Assembly: GCA_002842215.1 (NCBI GenBank)
Contig: PHCC01000007.1
Location: 1-64,000 of the forward strand
Source of the DNA: Betaproteobacteria bacterium HGW-Betaproteobacteria-9
Lineage (GTDB): Bacteria; Pseudomonadota; Gammaproteobacteria; Burkholderiales; Burkholderiaceae_C
Direction of reading: 5' to 3'
Length of the DNA: 64,000 nucleotides
The notes beneath the pieces were generated by a model that saw only the letters and a program-made list of their open reading frames with translations, made no database searches and had not been told where the DNA came from. Made by a program: the position numbers and the translations under genes. Below, one piece after another: positions 34,683 through 47,901 of this stretch; position 1 is the first letter of the stretch; every line of letters begins with the position of its first letter.

Positions 34683-35975
34683 TCAGAACCAGGTCGTGAC
34701 CGCGTCCACCACGCGGTAGGCGTCGTCCACCACCGGCATCCAGCGCCATTTGTCAAACGTGGTGCAAGGGTGCGAAATGCCGGAGGCCACGGTTTCACCG
34801 AGCACGGGCCATTCATCCTCCGGTGCCGAGGCGTCGTAGCGCAGGTAGGCGTGCTGGTCGTTCAGGGCGTCGATGCGCCAGTGGACGGGCACGCCGCGAG
34901 GCGCGCCGCCCTGCCCGTCCGAACGCCAGATCGGCATGGGCAGATCGAGGTCGTGCGACACGTCGCGCCGCCCCATGCTGAGCAGGGCCAGGCCGGGCTC
35001 GGGGCAGCTCTGCACGCAGGCCAGCACTTCCAGCGCGGGCTTCAGGGTTTCACGAAGGTTCAGGCGCTCGGCCACACAGCAGAGGTAACGGGTGTAGCGC
35101 TGGTGGTCGTGTGTGAGGTAGCAGCCCGATCGCAGCACGCCACGCACCGGCCGGCCCAGGTCGGGGGTGAGCCGCTCGGCCACCAGATCGAAGATGGCGG
35201 AGCCACCGGCGCTGAGGATGATTTCTTCATGGGCAAACCAGCCCTGCGCGATGGCTTCGCGGGCGACGGCGTCCACCCGGTCCATCAAGTCGCGCACCGT
35301 GGCGCGGTCCTGGGTGTGGTCGCAGGTCGCGGTGGTGCCTTCGTAGCACTCGATGCCGGTGAGCCGGAGCACCGGGCTGCCAGCGATGCGCTGCGCGATT
35401 TGCCGGGCTTCTTCAGCCGTTCGGCAGCCGGTGCGCTGGCCACCGATGCCCAGCTCCAGCAGCACCTCGAACCGGCCCTGGAAACCACGCACCGTGGCCC
35501 AGGCTTCGATGGCGTCCACCTGCCCGGTGGCGTCCACGAGAAACATCGAACGCAGCGCAGGCTGCTCGGCGTGCAGCAACGCCAGCGCGTCCAGCTCCGC
35601 GCGCTGGATCACCTGGTTCGCGATCAGCAGCACCGGCACGCCGTGCTGCGCGCCGACCGCCGCCTGGAAGACCGTGGCGAAGCTGATGCCCCAGGCGCCA
35701 GCGTCCAGCTGCAACTGCCAGAGTTCCGGTGACATGCTGGTCTTGCCGTGCGGCGCGATGGACAGGCCGCGCTGCGCGCAGAAGTCGCGCATCCAGTGCA
35801 GGTTGTGCCGCAGGGCGCTCTGCTTGATCACCGCCAGCGGCAGGGCCAGGTCACCGCGCAGCAGCTGCCAGTCCTGTTGGGCGATCTGTTGGCGCGGGAT
35901 CGGCACCTGGCCAGTGGGGAAACCTTTGAGGTGGGGACCGAAGGGGCGCTGGCTGTGCATGGTGGAAGCTTTCAT
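34683..35975 (-). CDS. D-serine dehydratase-like PLP enzyme (alanine racemase N-terminal fold)
   Basis: This 430-residue PLP enzyme is of the DSD1/D-threonine aldolase type. APHGKTSMSPELWQLQL holds the PLP-binding Lys. LELGIGGQRTGCRT and LSAGGSAIFDL belong to the TIM barrel. The C-terminal HPCTTFDKWRWMP carries His and Cys ligands like the zinc site of eukaryotic D-serine dehydratase. Expected chemistry is deamination or aldol cleavage of a D-amino acid. The start is uncertain (35975 or 35960) because neither has a strong ribosome site. It lies 25 bases downstream of a small membrane ORF that follows parC, so it may belong to the parE-parC operon. Confidence 0.85.
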   Translation of the reverse strand: MKASTMHSQRPFGPHLKGFPTGQVPIPRQQIAQQDWQLLRGDLALPLAVIKQSALRHNLHWMRDFCAQRGLSIAPHGKTSMSPELWQLQLDAGAWGISFATVFQAAVGAQHGVPVLLIANQVIQRAELDALALLHAEQPALRSMFLVDATGQVDAIEAWATVRGFQGRFEVLLELGIGGQRTGCRTAEEARQIAQRIAGSPVLRLTGIECYEGTTATCDHTQDRATVRDLMDRVDAVAREAIAQGWFAHEEIILSAGGSAIFDLVAERLTPDLGRPVRGVLRSGCYLTHDHQRYTRYLCCVAERLNLRETLKPALEVLACVQSCPEPGLALLSMGRRDVSHDLDLPMPIWRSDGQGGAPRGVPVHWRIDALNDQHAYLRYDASAPEDEWPVLGETVASGISHPCTTFDKWRWMPVVDDAYRVVDAVTTWF

Positions 35976-36000
35976 CTGAGCGGCCGTTCGACGGGGACCG

Positions 36001-36179
36001 TCAGCGCTTGTTCTTGCGCGCCTGCGCCCGCCGCACCTGACGGCTTTGCGAGGCCTGTGCCGCGGCCTCACCGCGGGCCTGGCGGCGCTTTCTCAACACC
36101 GCCGCCATGACCCGGGAGATGCCGAAAGCGATGGCGAAGCCGACCACAGCCACCACCACCCCGGAGAGGCTGAGCTCCA

Positions 36180-36183
<4 letters not shown>
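36001..36183 (-). CDS. Small single-helix membrane protein
   Basis: This 60-residue protein begins [18 protein letters not shown], giving one membrane helix at about residues 6-25. A highly basic tail follows ([20 protein letters not shown]). The start overlaps the parC stop by four bases (ATGATGGA...), implying coupled translation. Small basic-tailed membrane proteins have no assigned role that I can name here. Its position between parC and a PLP enzyme suggests it is a genuine conserved gene. Confidence 0.65.
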
Positions 36184-38525
<2,342 letters not shown>

Positions 38526-38543
38526 GAAGAGGCGGGGTCAGAT

Positions 38544-39295
38544 TCAGAGTTTGGCTGTGGGCAAGGCGCCCTGCCCCGGCATGATGCCGGTAGAAGAGGT
38601 GGCCGTTCGCTGGCGCGACAAGGTGCGCGGCGGCAGGAGGTTCTGGTGCAGTTGCGTCACCTTGCGCACGTAGTCGCGGGTTTCGCGGTAGTTGGGGATG
38701 CGCCGGCCGGCGCGCATCACCGCGCCCTCGCCCGCGTTGTAGGCGGCGAGCGCGAGTTCGGTTTCGCCATCGAAGGTCTTGAGCAACCATGCCAGGTAAC
38801 TGGCGCCGGCGAGGATGTTGGTGCGCGGATCGGTGAGCCGCTCCTGCAGGGTTTGATGGGTATCCGCCTTGACGCCGAAGCGCCTGGCGGTGTCGGGCAT
38901 GAGCTGCATCAGACCGACCGCGCCCTTGGGGCTGACCGCGTGGGCATTGAAGCCCGACTCGGTGGCGATCACGGCCTTGAGCAGCTCGTATTCGAGCCCG
39001 TACGCCGTGGCGGCCTCACGGATCAGGTGGCGCACGGCTTTGTACGACGTTGACACCGCGAACCGGGCCTGCAACTGCGGCGCGTAGGCAGCACCCGGCG
39101 CCATGCCTGGCGGCTTCCTGGCCGCGCGCTGGCCGCCGCGGTAAAAGAGTTCGTAGCGGCGATCGACCTGGTGGTCGGCAAAGTGCGACACGCCGCGCCG
39201 GTCGACAAAACCCCAGATCTCGGCCCAGGCGGGCGCAGACAGCGAGAGCACCAGCGCGACGGCGGTGCCCTGCAGCCAGCGGCGCGCCGTGTGCT

Positions 39296-39299
<4 letters not shown>
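38544..39299 (-). CDS. Lytic transglycosylase (SLT family)
   Basis: This 251-residue secreted protein has a signal peptide (VALVLSLSAPAWA, cut after residue 26). A short DUF4124-like segment follows (IWGFVDRRGVSHFAD), then the SLT domain (about residues 90-205). Catalytic Glu114 is in IATESGFN, and GLMQLMPDTA, AAYNAGEGAV and PNYRETRDYV are all family motifs. It cleaves peptidoglycan glycan strands with formation of 1,6-anhydromuramic ends. Its ATG overlaps the parE stop by four bases and parC follows 18 bases later, placing a cell wall enzyme between the topoisomerase IV subunits. Confidence 0.95.
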
Positions 39300-41266
<1,967 letters not shown>

Positions 41267-41432
41267 GGCTGCGGATTGTAAGCATCCCGCGCCAAACCAC
41301 TGGATGCAAATACAGAAGAAACACCCGGCATCTCCAGCGATTCGCGCTGCGCATCAATGGCTGCCACCGATTTCATGGCCCCACGCACCGGGGCGACACA
41401 CGGCGAATGCCCGGATTCGCTACAGTCACGGG

Positions 41433-42674
41433 ATGACTTCGCCATCGGCCACAGCGCCTGCCCCCCGTCTCTCCGCGCTCCAGGTGCTGGCCTGCGGCGC
41501 CGCCATCGTCACCCTGTCCATGGGTGTGCGCCACGGCTTCGGCCTCTGGCTGCTGCCCATCACCCAGGATCAAGGCTGGACGCGCGAGAATTTCGCCTTT
41601 GCGCTGGCCATCCAGAACCTGTCCTGGGGCCTGTTCGGCATCTTTGCCGGCATGGCGGCCGACCGCTACGGCGCTTTCCGCGTGCTGCTGGTGGGCGCGG
41701 TGCTTTACGCGCTGGGTCTGGCCGGCATGGCGCTCTCGCCCACGCCACTCACGTTTGCGCTGACCGCGGGCGTGCTGATCGGTGCGGCCCAGGCCGGCAC
41801 CACCTACGCCGTGATCTACGGCGTGATCGGGCGGCAAATACCGGCCGAGAAACGCTCCTGGGCCATGGGCGTGGCTGCAGCGGCCGGCTCGTTCGGCCAG
41901 TTCCTGATGGTGCCGATCGAAGGCTGGCTCATCAGCTCTTTCGGCTGGCAGGAAGCGCTGCTGTTCCTGTGCGCTGCGGTGCTGCTGATCATGCCGCTGT
42001 CGCTGTTTCTGCGTGAACCGGGTTTTGTGGGGGGCATAGCGCCCAAACGCGAACAGACCATCGTGCAGGCGCTGCGAGAGGCCTTCAAATACCGCAGCTT
42101 CCAGCTGTTGATGGCGGGCTATTTCGTGTGTGGCTTCCAGGTGGTGTTCATCGGCGTGCACATGCCGAGTTACCTCAAGGACAACGGTCTTTCGCCCCAG
42201 GTGGCGAGCTATGCGCTGGCGCTGATCGGCCTGTTCAACGTGATCGGCACCTACGCCGCCGGCGCGCTGGGCCAGCGTTTCCCCAAGCGCTACATCCTGT
42301 CGTTCATCTACATTGCGCGCGCCGTGGCCATCAGCATCTTCCTGATCGTGCCGCTCTCGCCCGCCAGCGTGTACGTGTTCGCGTCCGTCATGGGCGTGCT
42401 GTGGCTGTCCACCGTGCCGCCCACCAACGCGGTGGTGGCGCAGATTTTTGGCGTGGCGCACTTGTCCATGCTGGGTGGCTTCGTGTTCTTCAGCCACCAG
42501 ATCGGCAGTTTCATGGGTGTTTGGCTGGGCGGCGTGCTGTACGACCAGACCGGCAGCTACGACATCGTCTGGTACATCTCGATCGCGCTGGGCGTGTTCG
42601 CCGCGCTGATCAACCTGCCGGTGCGCGAATCGCCCATCACCCGAGGTCCGCAACGCATGGGAGCCGCGGCGTGA
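41433..42674 (+). CDS. MFS transporter
   Basis: This 413-residue permease has twelve helices and the MFS loop pattern GMAADRYGAFRVLLVG. GMAADRYG after SWGLFGIF and the HGFGLWLLP start resemble monocarboxylate/oxalate:formate-type MFS proteins, so an organic acid is a reasonable guess but unproven. The ATG at 41433 follows CACGGG. Its stop overlaps a downstream 42-residue ORF by three bases (GTGA), which itself abuts a methyltransferase gene, so the three form a coupled operon. Confidence 0.9.
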   Translation: MTSPSATAPAPRLSALQVLACGAAIVTLSMGVRHGFGLWLLPITQDQGWTRENFAFALAIQNLSWGLFGIFAGMAADRYGAFRVLLVGAVLYALGLAGMALSPTPLTFALTAGVLIGAAQAGTTYAVIYGVIGRQIPAEKRSWAMGVAAAAGSFGQFLMVPIEGWLISSFGWQEALLFLCAAVLLIMPLSLFLREPGFVGGIAPKREQTIVQALREAFKYRSFQLLMAGYFVCGFQVVFIGVHMPSYLKDNGLSPQVASYALALIGLFNVIGTYAAGALGQRFPKRYILSFIYIARAVAISIFLIVPLSPASVYVFASVMGVLWLSTVPPTNAVVAQIFGVAHLSMLGGFVFFSHQIGSFMGVWLGGVLYDQTGSYDIVWYISIALGVFAALINLPVRESPITRGPQRMGAAA

Positions 42675-42799
42675 AGCCCCTGGTGGTCAAGGCGCTGGTC
42701 TGGGGCAGCGTCGCGCTGGCCCTGTTGGGCACGCTGGCGCTCTACAACCGGCCCGACTTCCTCGTGAATCTCGCCGACCAACTCTGGAGCTGTTTCTAG
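42671..42799 (+). CDS. Small single-helix membrane peptide
   Basis: This 42-residue frame starts at GTG 42671, overlapping the MFS stop (GTGA). It ends with TAG directly before the ATG of the methyltransferase. A hydrophobic helix (VWGSVALALLGTLALY, about residues 9-24) is followed by NRPDFLVNLADQLWSCF. The perfect fit between the two neighbours and the stop-start abutment argue that it is translated. Function unknown. Confidence 0.6.
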   Translation: MKPLVVKALVWGSVALALLGTLALYNRPDFLVNLADQLWSCF

Positions 42800-43354
42800 A
42801 TGCACGGCACGGAAGCCCCTTCGGCCTGGGTACAACGCTGGTCGCACCTGGTCCCTGCGAACGGCTCGGTACTGGATGTGGCCTGCGGTCATGGCCGCCA
42901 CCTGCGCTGGTTCGCACAGCGCGGCCATCCGGTCACGGGTGTGGACCGCTCGCCAGAAGCCCTCACCGCGGTGGCGGATCTGGGTCGGGCTGTTGAAGCC
43001 GACATCGAAAACGGCCCCTGGCCGTTTGCTGGCGAGACATTTGACGCCGTGGTGATCACGAACTACCTCTGGCGCCCGCTGCTGCCGCAGATCGTGGCCA
43101 GCGTGGCGCCCGGTGGCGTGCTGATCTACGAGACCTTCGCCGCCGGCAATGAAACCGTGGGCAAACCGTCACGGCCCGACTTCCTGCTGCAACCCGGCGA
43201 GTTGCTGCAGGTCGCTGCCGGCTTGCACGTGGTGGCGTTTGAAGACGGCTTCACCGACCGGCCCGAGCGCTTTGTGCAACGCATCGCGGCGGTGCGAAAA
43301 CCCCCGGATACTTCCGCCCTGCCCGCGCGGTATCCGCTGGATGCCACTGGGTAG
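42800..43354 (+). CDS. Class I SAM-dependent methyltransferase
   Basis: This 184-residue protein has the SAM-binding motif I VLDVACGHGRHLRWFA (about residues 24-39), the acidic motif II GVDRSPEAL, and VVITNYLWRPLL as motif IV. It resembles TehB-like small methyltransferases. The substrate is unknown. The ATG is immediately after the TAG of the upstream membrane peptide, so translation is probably coupled. dapA follows after 84 bases. Confidence 0.85.
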   Translation: MHGTEAPSAWVQRWSHLVPANGSVLDVACGHGRHLRWFAQRGHPVTGVDRSPEALTAVADLGRAVEADIENGPWPFAGETFDAVVITNYLWRPLLPQIVASVAPGGVLIYETFAAGNETVGKPSRPDFLLQPGELLQVAAGLHVVAFEDGFTDRPERFVQRIAAVRKPPDTSALPARYPLDATG

Positions 43355-43438
43355 AATGTCAGATTCGCGCGTCCGCTGACGACAGCCTCCCCCGGGAGGG
43401 CTCGCACGGCCGGCGCCCACCTCTTGAGCAACCAGCTT

Positions 43439-44326
43439 ATGAAACCCATTACCGGCAGCATCGTGGCCTTGGTCACGCCCATGAACACCGACGGCAGCGT
43501 GGACTACCCCGCCCTGCGCAAACTGATCGACTGGCACATTGCCGAAGGCACCGATTGCATTGGCGTGGTCGGTACCACGGGCGAGTCGCCCACGGTCACG
43601 GTCGAAGAGCACTGCGAAATCATCCGCGTCTCGGTGGAGCAGGCGGCCAAACGCGTGCCCATCATGGCGGGCTGCGGCGCCAACTCCACCGCCGAAGCCA
43701 TCGAGCTGGCCAAGTTCGCACGCAGCGTCGGCGCCGACTGCCAGCTGCAGGTCGTGCCCTACTACAACAAGCCCACGCAAGAGGGCCAGTACCAGCACTT
43801 CAAGGCCATCGCCGAAGCCACCGGTGATCTGCCCATCGTGCTGTACAACGTGCCCGGCCGCAGTGTGGCCGACATGTCGGTCGAAACCGCCCTGCGCCTG
43901 GCGCAAGTGAAGGGCATCGTCGGCATCAAGGAAGCCACGGGCAACATTGAGCGCGCGCAATGGCTGATCCGCGAAGCACCCGAAGGTTTCGCGATCTACT
44001 CCGGTGACGATCCGACCGCCGTGGCGCTGATGCTGTGCGGCGGCCAGGGCAACATCAGCGTCACGGCCAATATCGCGCCACGCCTGATGCACGAGCTCTG
44101 CGTGGCCGCCATCGCGGGCGACACCCGCAAGGCCATGGACATCCAGTTGCGCCTGATGCCGGTGCACAAGAACCTGTTCGTCGAAGCCAACCCGATCCCG
44201 CTCAAGTGGGCCATGGCCCGCATGGGTCTGTGTTCGGAGACCATGCGCCTGCCGCTCACGCCCATGTCCCGCGCCCTGGAACCCCTGGTCGAAGGGGCGC
44301 TCAAAGACAGTGGCCTGATCGATTGA
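43439..44326 (+). CDS. dapA: 4-hydroxy-tetrahydrodipicolinate synthase
   Basis: This 295-residue class I aldolase starts [15 protein letters not shown] at ATG 43439. [12 protein letters not shown] holds the substrate-binding Thr pair. [13 protein letters not shown] supplies the Tyr of the proton relay. [13 protein letters not shown] provides the Schiff-base Lys. It condenses pyruvate with aspartate semialdehyde, the first committed step to lysine and meso-diaminopimelate. bamC follows 46 bases later, an order common in Betaproteobacteria. A hairpin-like CCTCCCCCGGGAGG lies in the leader near 43387 without a T-tract. Confidence 0.97.
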   Translation: MKPITGSIVALVTPMNTDGSVDYPALRKLIDWHIAEGTDCIGVVGTTGESPTVTVEEHCEIIRVSVEQAAKRVPIMAGCGANSTAEAIELAKFARSVGADCQLQVVPYYNKPTQEGQYQHFKAIAEATGDLPIVLYNVPGRSVADMSVETALRLAQVKGIVGIKEATGNIERAQWLIREAPEGFAIYSGDDPTAVALMLCGGQGNISVTANIAPRLMHELCVAAIAGDTRKAMDIQLRLMPVHKNLFVEANPIPLKWAMARMGLCSETMRLPLTPMSRALEPLVEGALKDSGLID

Positions 44327-44372
44327 ACCTGGTCGCCCGACTTCCCCCTTTTTCCCGAACCCGAGTCTGCTC

Positions 44373-45512
44373 ATGCAAGTCACTTCAAACTGCCCGACGT
44401 CCCTCACGGCAAACCAACGCGCTTCGCGACCTCTGGGGCGCATGGGAGTGATCGCCGTGGCCGCCATGCTGGCGAGCGGCTGCACCATGCTGCAGGAAGA
44501 CAAGATCGACTACAAGAGCGCCCAGCGCGGCAGCACGCTGGACGTGCCACCCGATCTGACGCAGCTCAGCCGCGACTCGCGCTACAACGTGCCGGGCACG
44601 GCGGTCACCGCCAGTGGCCAGCAGGCGGCCCAGGCGGCGGTCACGCCCGGCATCACGGCGGTGTCTTCGGTTGGCGATGTGCGCATCGAACGTGCGGGCA
44701 ACCAGCGCTGGCTGGTGGTGAACCGTCCGGCCGAACAGCTGTGGACGCCGGTCGGCGACTTCTGGAAAGAAAACGGCTTCCTGCTGGAACTGGACCAGGA
44801 AAAACTGGGCATCATGGAAACCGACTGGGCCGAAAACCGCGCCAAGATTCCACAGGACTTCATCCGTTCGACCATCGGCAAGGTTTTTGACAACCTCTAC
44901 TCCACCGGCGAACGCGACAAGTTCCGCACCCGCCTCGAACGCAACGCCGCGGGCGGCACCGAAATCTTCATCAGCCACCGCGGCATGGGCGAGGTCTACA
45001 CCAGCAGCCAGAAAGACCAGACCATATGGCAGCCCCGGCCTTCCGATCCGGAGCTGGAGACCGAGTTTCTGCGCCGCCTGATGGTCAAGCTCGGCGTGAG
45101 CGAGGCGCAAGCCCAGGCCGTTGCGGCCGCAACGCCCGCGCAGGCCGCCGCCAAGGTGACCATGCTCGGCCAGCAGCCCGTGGTCCAGCTCGATGACGAC
45201 TTTGACCGCGCCTGGCGCCGCGTCGGCCTGACGCTGGACCGCACCGGCTTCACGGTCGAAGACCGCGATCGCACCCAGGGTGTCTACTTCGTGCGCTACG
45301 TGCCCACAACCGCTGCCGACGCCCAGAAACCCGGCTTCTTCGGCCGCCTCTTCTCCAGCTCAGCCCCTCAGGTCAGGCCAGCCAAATACCGGGTGAAGGT
45401 CCAGAGCAATGGCAACAGCAGCACGGTCTCGGTGCTCAATGAACAGGGCCAGCCGGAAACATCGGCCACCGCTCAACGGATCGTTCAATTGCTCGCCGAC
45501 GACCTCAAATAA
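44373..45512 (+). CDS. bamC: Outer membrane assembly lipoprotein BamC
   Basis: This 379-residue lipoprotein has its lipobox Cys at residue 37 (AAMLASGC). It follows with the unstructured segment YKSAQRGSTLDVPPDLTQLS that docks onto BamD, then two helix-grip domains (WLVVNRPAEQLWTPVGDFW and the second half from DDFDRAWRRVGLTLDRTGF). It is a non-essential part of the BAM machine that inserts outer membrane beta-barrels. The pairing with dapA supports BamC. A strong shared terminator lies downstream. Confidence 0.94.
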   Translation: MQVTSNCPTSLTANQRASRPLGRMGVIAVAAMLASGCTMLQEDKIDYKSAQRGSTLDVPPDLTQLSRDSRYNVPGTAVTASGQQAAQAAVTPGITAVSSVGDVRIERAGNQRWLVVNRPAEQLWTPVGDFWKENGFLLELDQEKLGIMETDWAENRAKIPQDFIRSTIGKVFDNLYSTGERDKFRTRLERNAAGGTEIFISHRGMGEVYTSSQKDQTIWQPRPSDPELETEFLRRLMVKLGVSEAQAQAVAAATPAQAAAKVTMLGQQPVVQLDDDFDRAWRRVGLTLDRTGFTVEDRDRTQGVYFVRYVPTTAADAQKPGFFGRLFSSSAPQVRPAKYRVKVQSNGNSSTVSVLNEQGQPETSATAQRIVQLLADDLK

Positions 45513-45543
45513 GCGTCGCCTGGTGCCGGCCCGGATTGGGTCA

Positions 45544-45581
45544 CCAACGAAAAAGCCGCCCGAGGGCGGCTTTTTCGTTGG
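45544..45581. terminator. Bidirectional rho-independent terminator
   Basis: A perfect 18-bp inverted repeat (CCAACGAAAAAGCCGCCC, 2-nt GA centre) has internal A and T runs. It ends bamC on the plus strand and the Ala-rich lipoprotein gene on the minus strand. Confidence 0.92.
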
Positions 45582-45611
45582 CTGGGCTGGAGGCCCGACA
45601 AACCGATCAGA

Positions 45612-45941
45612 TTACTGAGCAGGCTTGGCTGCGGCCTTGGCGGCATCAGCAGCGGCAGCGGCGGCGTCTTTGGTGGCGTCGGCGGCAGCAGCAGCGGCGT
45701 CCTTGGTGGCGTCGGCGGCAGCAGCAGCGGCGTCCTTGGTGGCGTCTGCAGCCGCAGCTGCTGCGTCGGTGGTGGCAGCTGCTGCGTCCTTGGCTGCGTC
45801 TGCGGTGGCGGCAGCCGCGTCCTTGGCGGCGTCCATCACCGCGGCAGGCTCAGGGATGGTGACGGCGGCTTCTTCTTTCTTGCCGCAAGCGGTCAGGGTC
45901 AAAGCAGCAAGCAGGCTGGCGAGAAGGATAGATGTTTTCAT
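45612..45941 (-). CDS. Alanine-rich repeat lipoprotein
   Basis: This 109-residue protein starts MKTSILLASLLAALTLTACG, with the lipobox Cys at residue 19. After a short KKEEAAVTIPEP segment it consists of 11-residue repeats of the form DATKDAAAAAA, three of them identical, plus variants DAAKDAAAATA. This is similar to LEA-like or entericidin-type amphipathic helices. The function is unknown. An anchored helical rod in the periplasm is the simplest reading. The ribosome site AGGA lies 8 bases before the ATG. Convergent with bamC. Confidence 0.8.
   Translation of the reverse strand: MKTSILLASLLAALTLTACGKKEEAAVTIPEPAAVMDAAKDAAAATADAAKDAAAATTDAAAAAADATKDAAAAAADATKDAAAAAADATKDAAAAAADAAKAAAKPAQ
45640..45838 (-). 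repeat. 33-bp tandem repeats within the lipoprotein gene
   Basis: A 33-base unit (contains GGCGTCCTTGGTGGCGTC on the plus strand) recurs, with two copies identical and others diverged, encoding the 11-residue Ala repeats. Copy-number variation between strains would be expected. Confidence 0.85.
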
Positions 45942-46176
45942 GGTGGTATTCCTGTGGATGAAGATGAACAAACTTCGAATAGTTATGAATCAACCCAAAA
46001 AAAAACCCGAATACAGGATTCGAGTTCGGTTGACCCAGTCAGACAACCCTTAAAGACCCGGCTTCCAGACTGGAACAGAATAATAGCCGGAAAAATGCAT
46101 ACGTATTTACCCTTATCATCTTTTTCTTTTTCTCACACAGATGTGTTGCTTTAGAAGCCACACCCCATACAAAAGC

Positions 46177-46698
46177 TCACAAACCGAGCGTGGTGGCCGG
46201 AAACGACGGGCTGCCCATGTCCCAGCACGTGTCCAGCCTCTCTTTCAAAGCCACGCGCCGTCGGGCATCCAGAGTCGCCACCATCGTGCAGCGCATCACA
46301 TCGAGCCGCTCCATGGTCCAGCCGGGTGACCAGATGGCACTGGGCAACTCGACGCCCACCATGCTGGTGCAGGCGTGGGCCTGCACCAGGTGCGACCACG
46401 TGACGCGCCATTGCACCAGACGGGGATGCAGCTGACGCAAGGGTCCGAAGTCCCGCGCCATGAACTGGATGTGGCGCCCGCGCCCGGCCCAGGCCTGCAG
46501 GGCATCGATCACCACCCGCTCGCCCAACGGCCAATCGGCAAAATCCGGGTCGCTCAGGATGATGTGCGTCCAGCCCTCCAGGGCAGCGCAGACCATGGCC
46601 TGTCGCACCAGATCGGCAAAGACCTGCCGGCCTTCCAGCCGCCCCTCCGGCAACGCTTGCTCGGGTGTTCCCGAGCCTGATGCGGACTCTTGACCCAT
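46177..46698 (-). CDS. Uncharacterised protein downstream of a ribosomal oxygenase gene
   Basis: I do not recognise this 173-residue protein. It starts at ATG 46698 behind GGAGGTGG. It has a hydrophilic N-terminus, then a mixed alpha/beta region (IILSDPDFADWPLGERVVID, RHIQFMARDFGPL) and several Trp residues, with no signal peptide or membrane helix. It lies 34 bases downstream of the JmjC/cupin gene on the same strand, so the two are likely cotranscribed. The HIQFMARDF strand followed by HPRLVQWR is suggestive of a Rossmann-like or phospholipase D-like fold, but this is speculative. Confidence 0.7.
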   Translation of the reverse strand: MGQESASGSGTPEQALPEGRLEGRQVFADLVRQAMVCAALEGWTHIILSDPDFADWPLGERVVIDALQAWAGRGRHIQFMARDFGPLRQLHPRLVQWRVTWSHLVQAHACTSMVGVELPSAIWSPGWTMERLDVMRCTMVATLDARRRVALKERLDTCWDMGSPSFPATTLGL

Positions 46699-46732
46699 GG
46701 CCCCACCTCCGTCAACGCAAAGAACGAACGAA

Positions 46733-47887
46733 TCAATCAGCCGCCACACGGTGCAGCCAGCCGGCTTCAAACCAATCCTGCAGCAACGCCTGCGCATCGG
46801 TGCTGGCGCGTGCGGCCTGGCGGGCATCAAGGCGGCGCTGGTCAGCCAGCGTGCGCATCAGGCGTGCATCCGCACCTCCGGCGCGGAAACTCTCCCCGTT
46901 GATGAACACATGGCGATCGTCGTACATCATGCGCGTGCGCCGGTCCAGCGCCAAGGGGCCGGGCGTCCAGTCTGACTCGGGTTCCTCGAACCAGACACGG
47001 GGCTTGGGTTCGGTCATCACCTCACCCAGCGCACAGGCCAGAGACTCGCGCTCGGCCAGCAGGCGCTGCAGGCCATCGGCCGCAAAAGCCTCCAGCGCGG
47101 GCGGCATGGCCGCGGGCGTGGCGGTGGCGGGCTGCGCCGGGTCGCGGTAGAGCGTGGCATCGTCGAACTCTTCGGCCATGCGCTGCAGCAGCTCCCCCGC
47201 CAGACCACCGCGTTGCGGCACGCGGAAACCGACCGAATAGGTCATACAGTCATCGCCCACGGCCACACCGTCGTGCGCCCAGCGCGGCGGCAGGTACAAC
47301 ATGTCGCCGGGGTTGAGCAGGTGCTCCTCTTCGGGCTCGAAGTTGCTAAGGATTTTCAGCGGCACGTTCGGCTCCAGCGACAGGTCTTTCTGGCGACCGA
47401 TGCGCCAATGGCGCTGGCCGCTGGCCTGCAGCAGGAACACGTCGTAGCTGTCAAAGTGCGGCCCGACACCGCCGCCATCGCTGGCCCAGGAGATCATCAG
47501 ATCGTCCAGGCGGGCGTCGGGCACGAACCGGAAGCGCTGAAGCATCTCGTGGGCCACGTCCAGATGCAGGTCCACGCCCTGCACCAGCAGGGTCCAGCGT
47601 TTCTGCTTCAGCGGCGGAAAAGCGGTGCGGGCGAAAGGGCCGTGCTTGAGCTGCCAGCCAGCCGGCTTGCTCACGATCATGCGCGATTCAACCGCTTCTT
47701 CGGCGGCCATGGCAAACAGCGACTGACGGTTCAGGAACGGCTTGAAATCCGGAAACGCGTTGCGGATCAAAAAAGGCTTTTTCTGCCAATAGCGGCGCAT
47801 GAATTGCGCTGGCGAAAGACCACCGAGCATTTCGCGGGGCATGTCGGGGCTGAAGGTTTTGGGTTTGGATGGGGTGGCTTGGGTCAT
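46733..47887 (-). CDS. Cupin-4/JmjC ribosomal oxygenase (RoxA/YcfD-like)
   Basis: This 384-residue protein belongs to the JmjC-type 2-oxoglutarate/Fe(II) oxygenases. The metal triad is His144 and Asp146 in GPHFDSYDVFLLQ and His205 in PRWAHDGVAV. The N-terminal block MLGGLSPAQFMRRYWQKKPFLI and the winged-helix C-terminus match E. coli YcfD/RoxA. RoxA hydroxylates Arg81 of ribosomal protein L16 (family knowledge). An unknown gene follows in the same direction. It is divergent from the SlyD-like gene with a 14-base gap between start codons. Confidence 0.9.
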   Translation of the reverse strand: MTQATPSKPKTFSPDMPREMLGGLSPAQFMRRYWQKKPFLIRNAFPDFKPFLNRQSLFAMAAEEAVESRMIVSKPAGWQLKHGPFARTAFPPLKQKRWTLLVQGVDLHLDVAHEMLQRFRFVPDARLDDLMISWASDGGGVGPHFDSYDVFLLQASGQRHWRIGRQKDLSLEPNVPLKILSNFEPEEEHLLNPGDMLYLPPRWAHDGVAVGDDCMTYSVGFRVPQRGGLAGELLQRMAEEFDDATLYRDPAQPATATPAAMPPALEAFAADGLQRLLAERESLACALGEVMTEPKPRVWFEEPESDWTPGPLALDRRTRMMYDDRHVFINGESFRAGGADARLMRTLADQRRLDARQAARASTDAQALLQDWFEAGWLHRVAAD

Positions 47888-47901
47888 GGGACAATTGTCC
47901 G

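Noticed and set aside
43387..43400. CCTCCCCCGGGAGG hairpin before dapA as a terminator or riboswitch
   Set aside because: There is no T-tract, and it is too small for a lysine riboswitch, whose conserved elements are absent.
45954..46154. A 66-codon plus-strand frame in the AT-richer gap before the unknown gene at 46177
   Set aside because: No ribosome site, polar low-complexity sequence. The region is better read as the lipoprotein promoter and upstream spacer.
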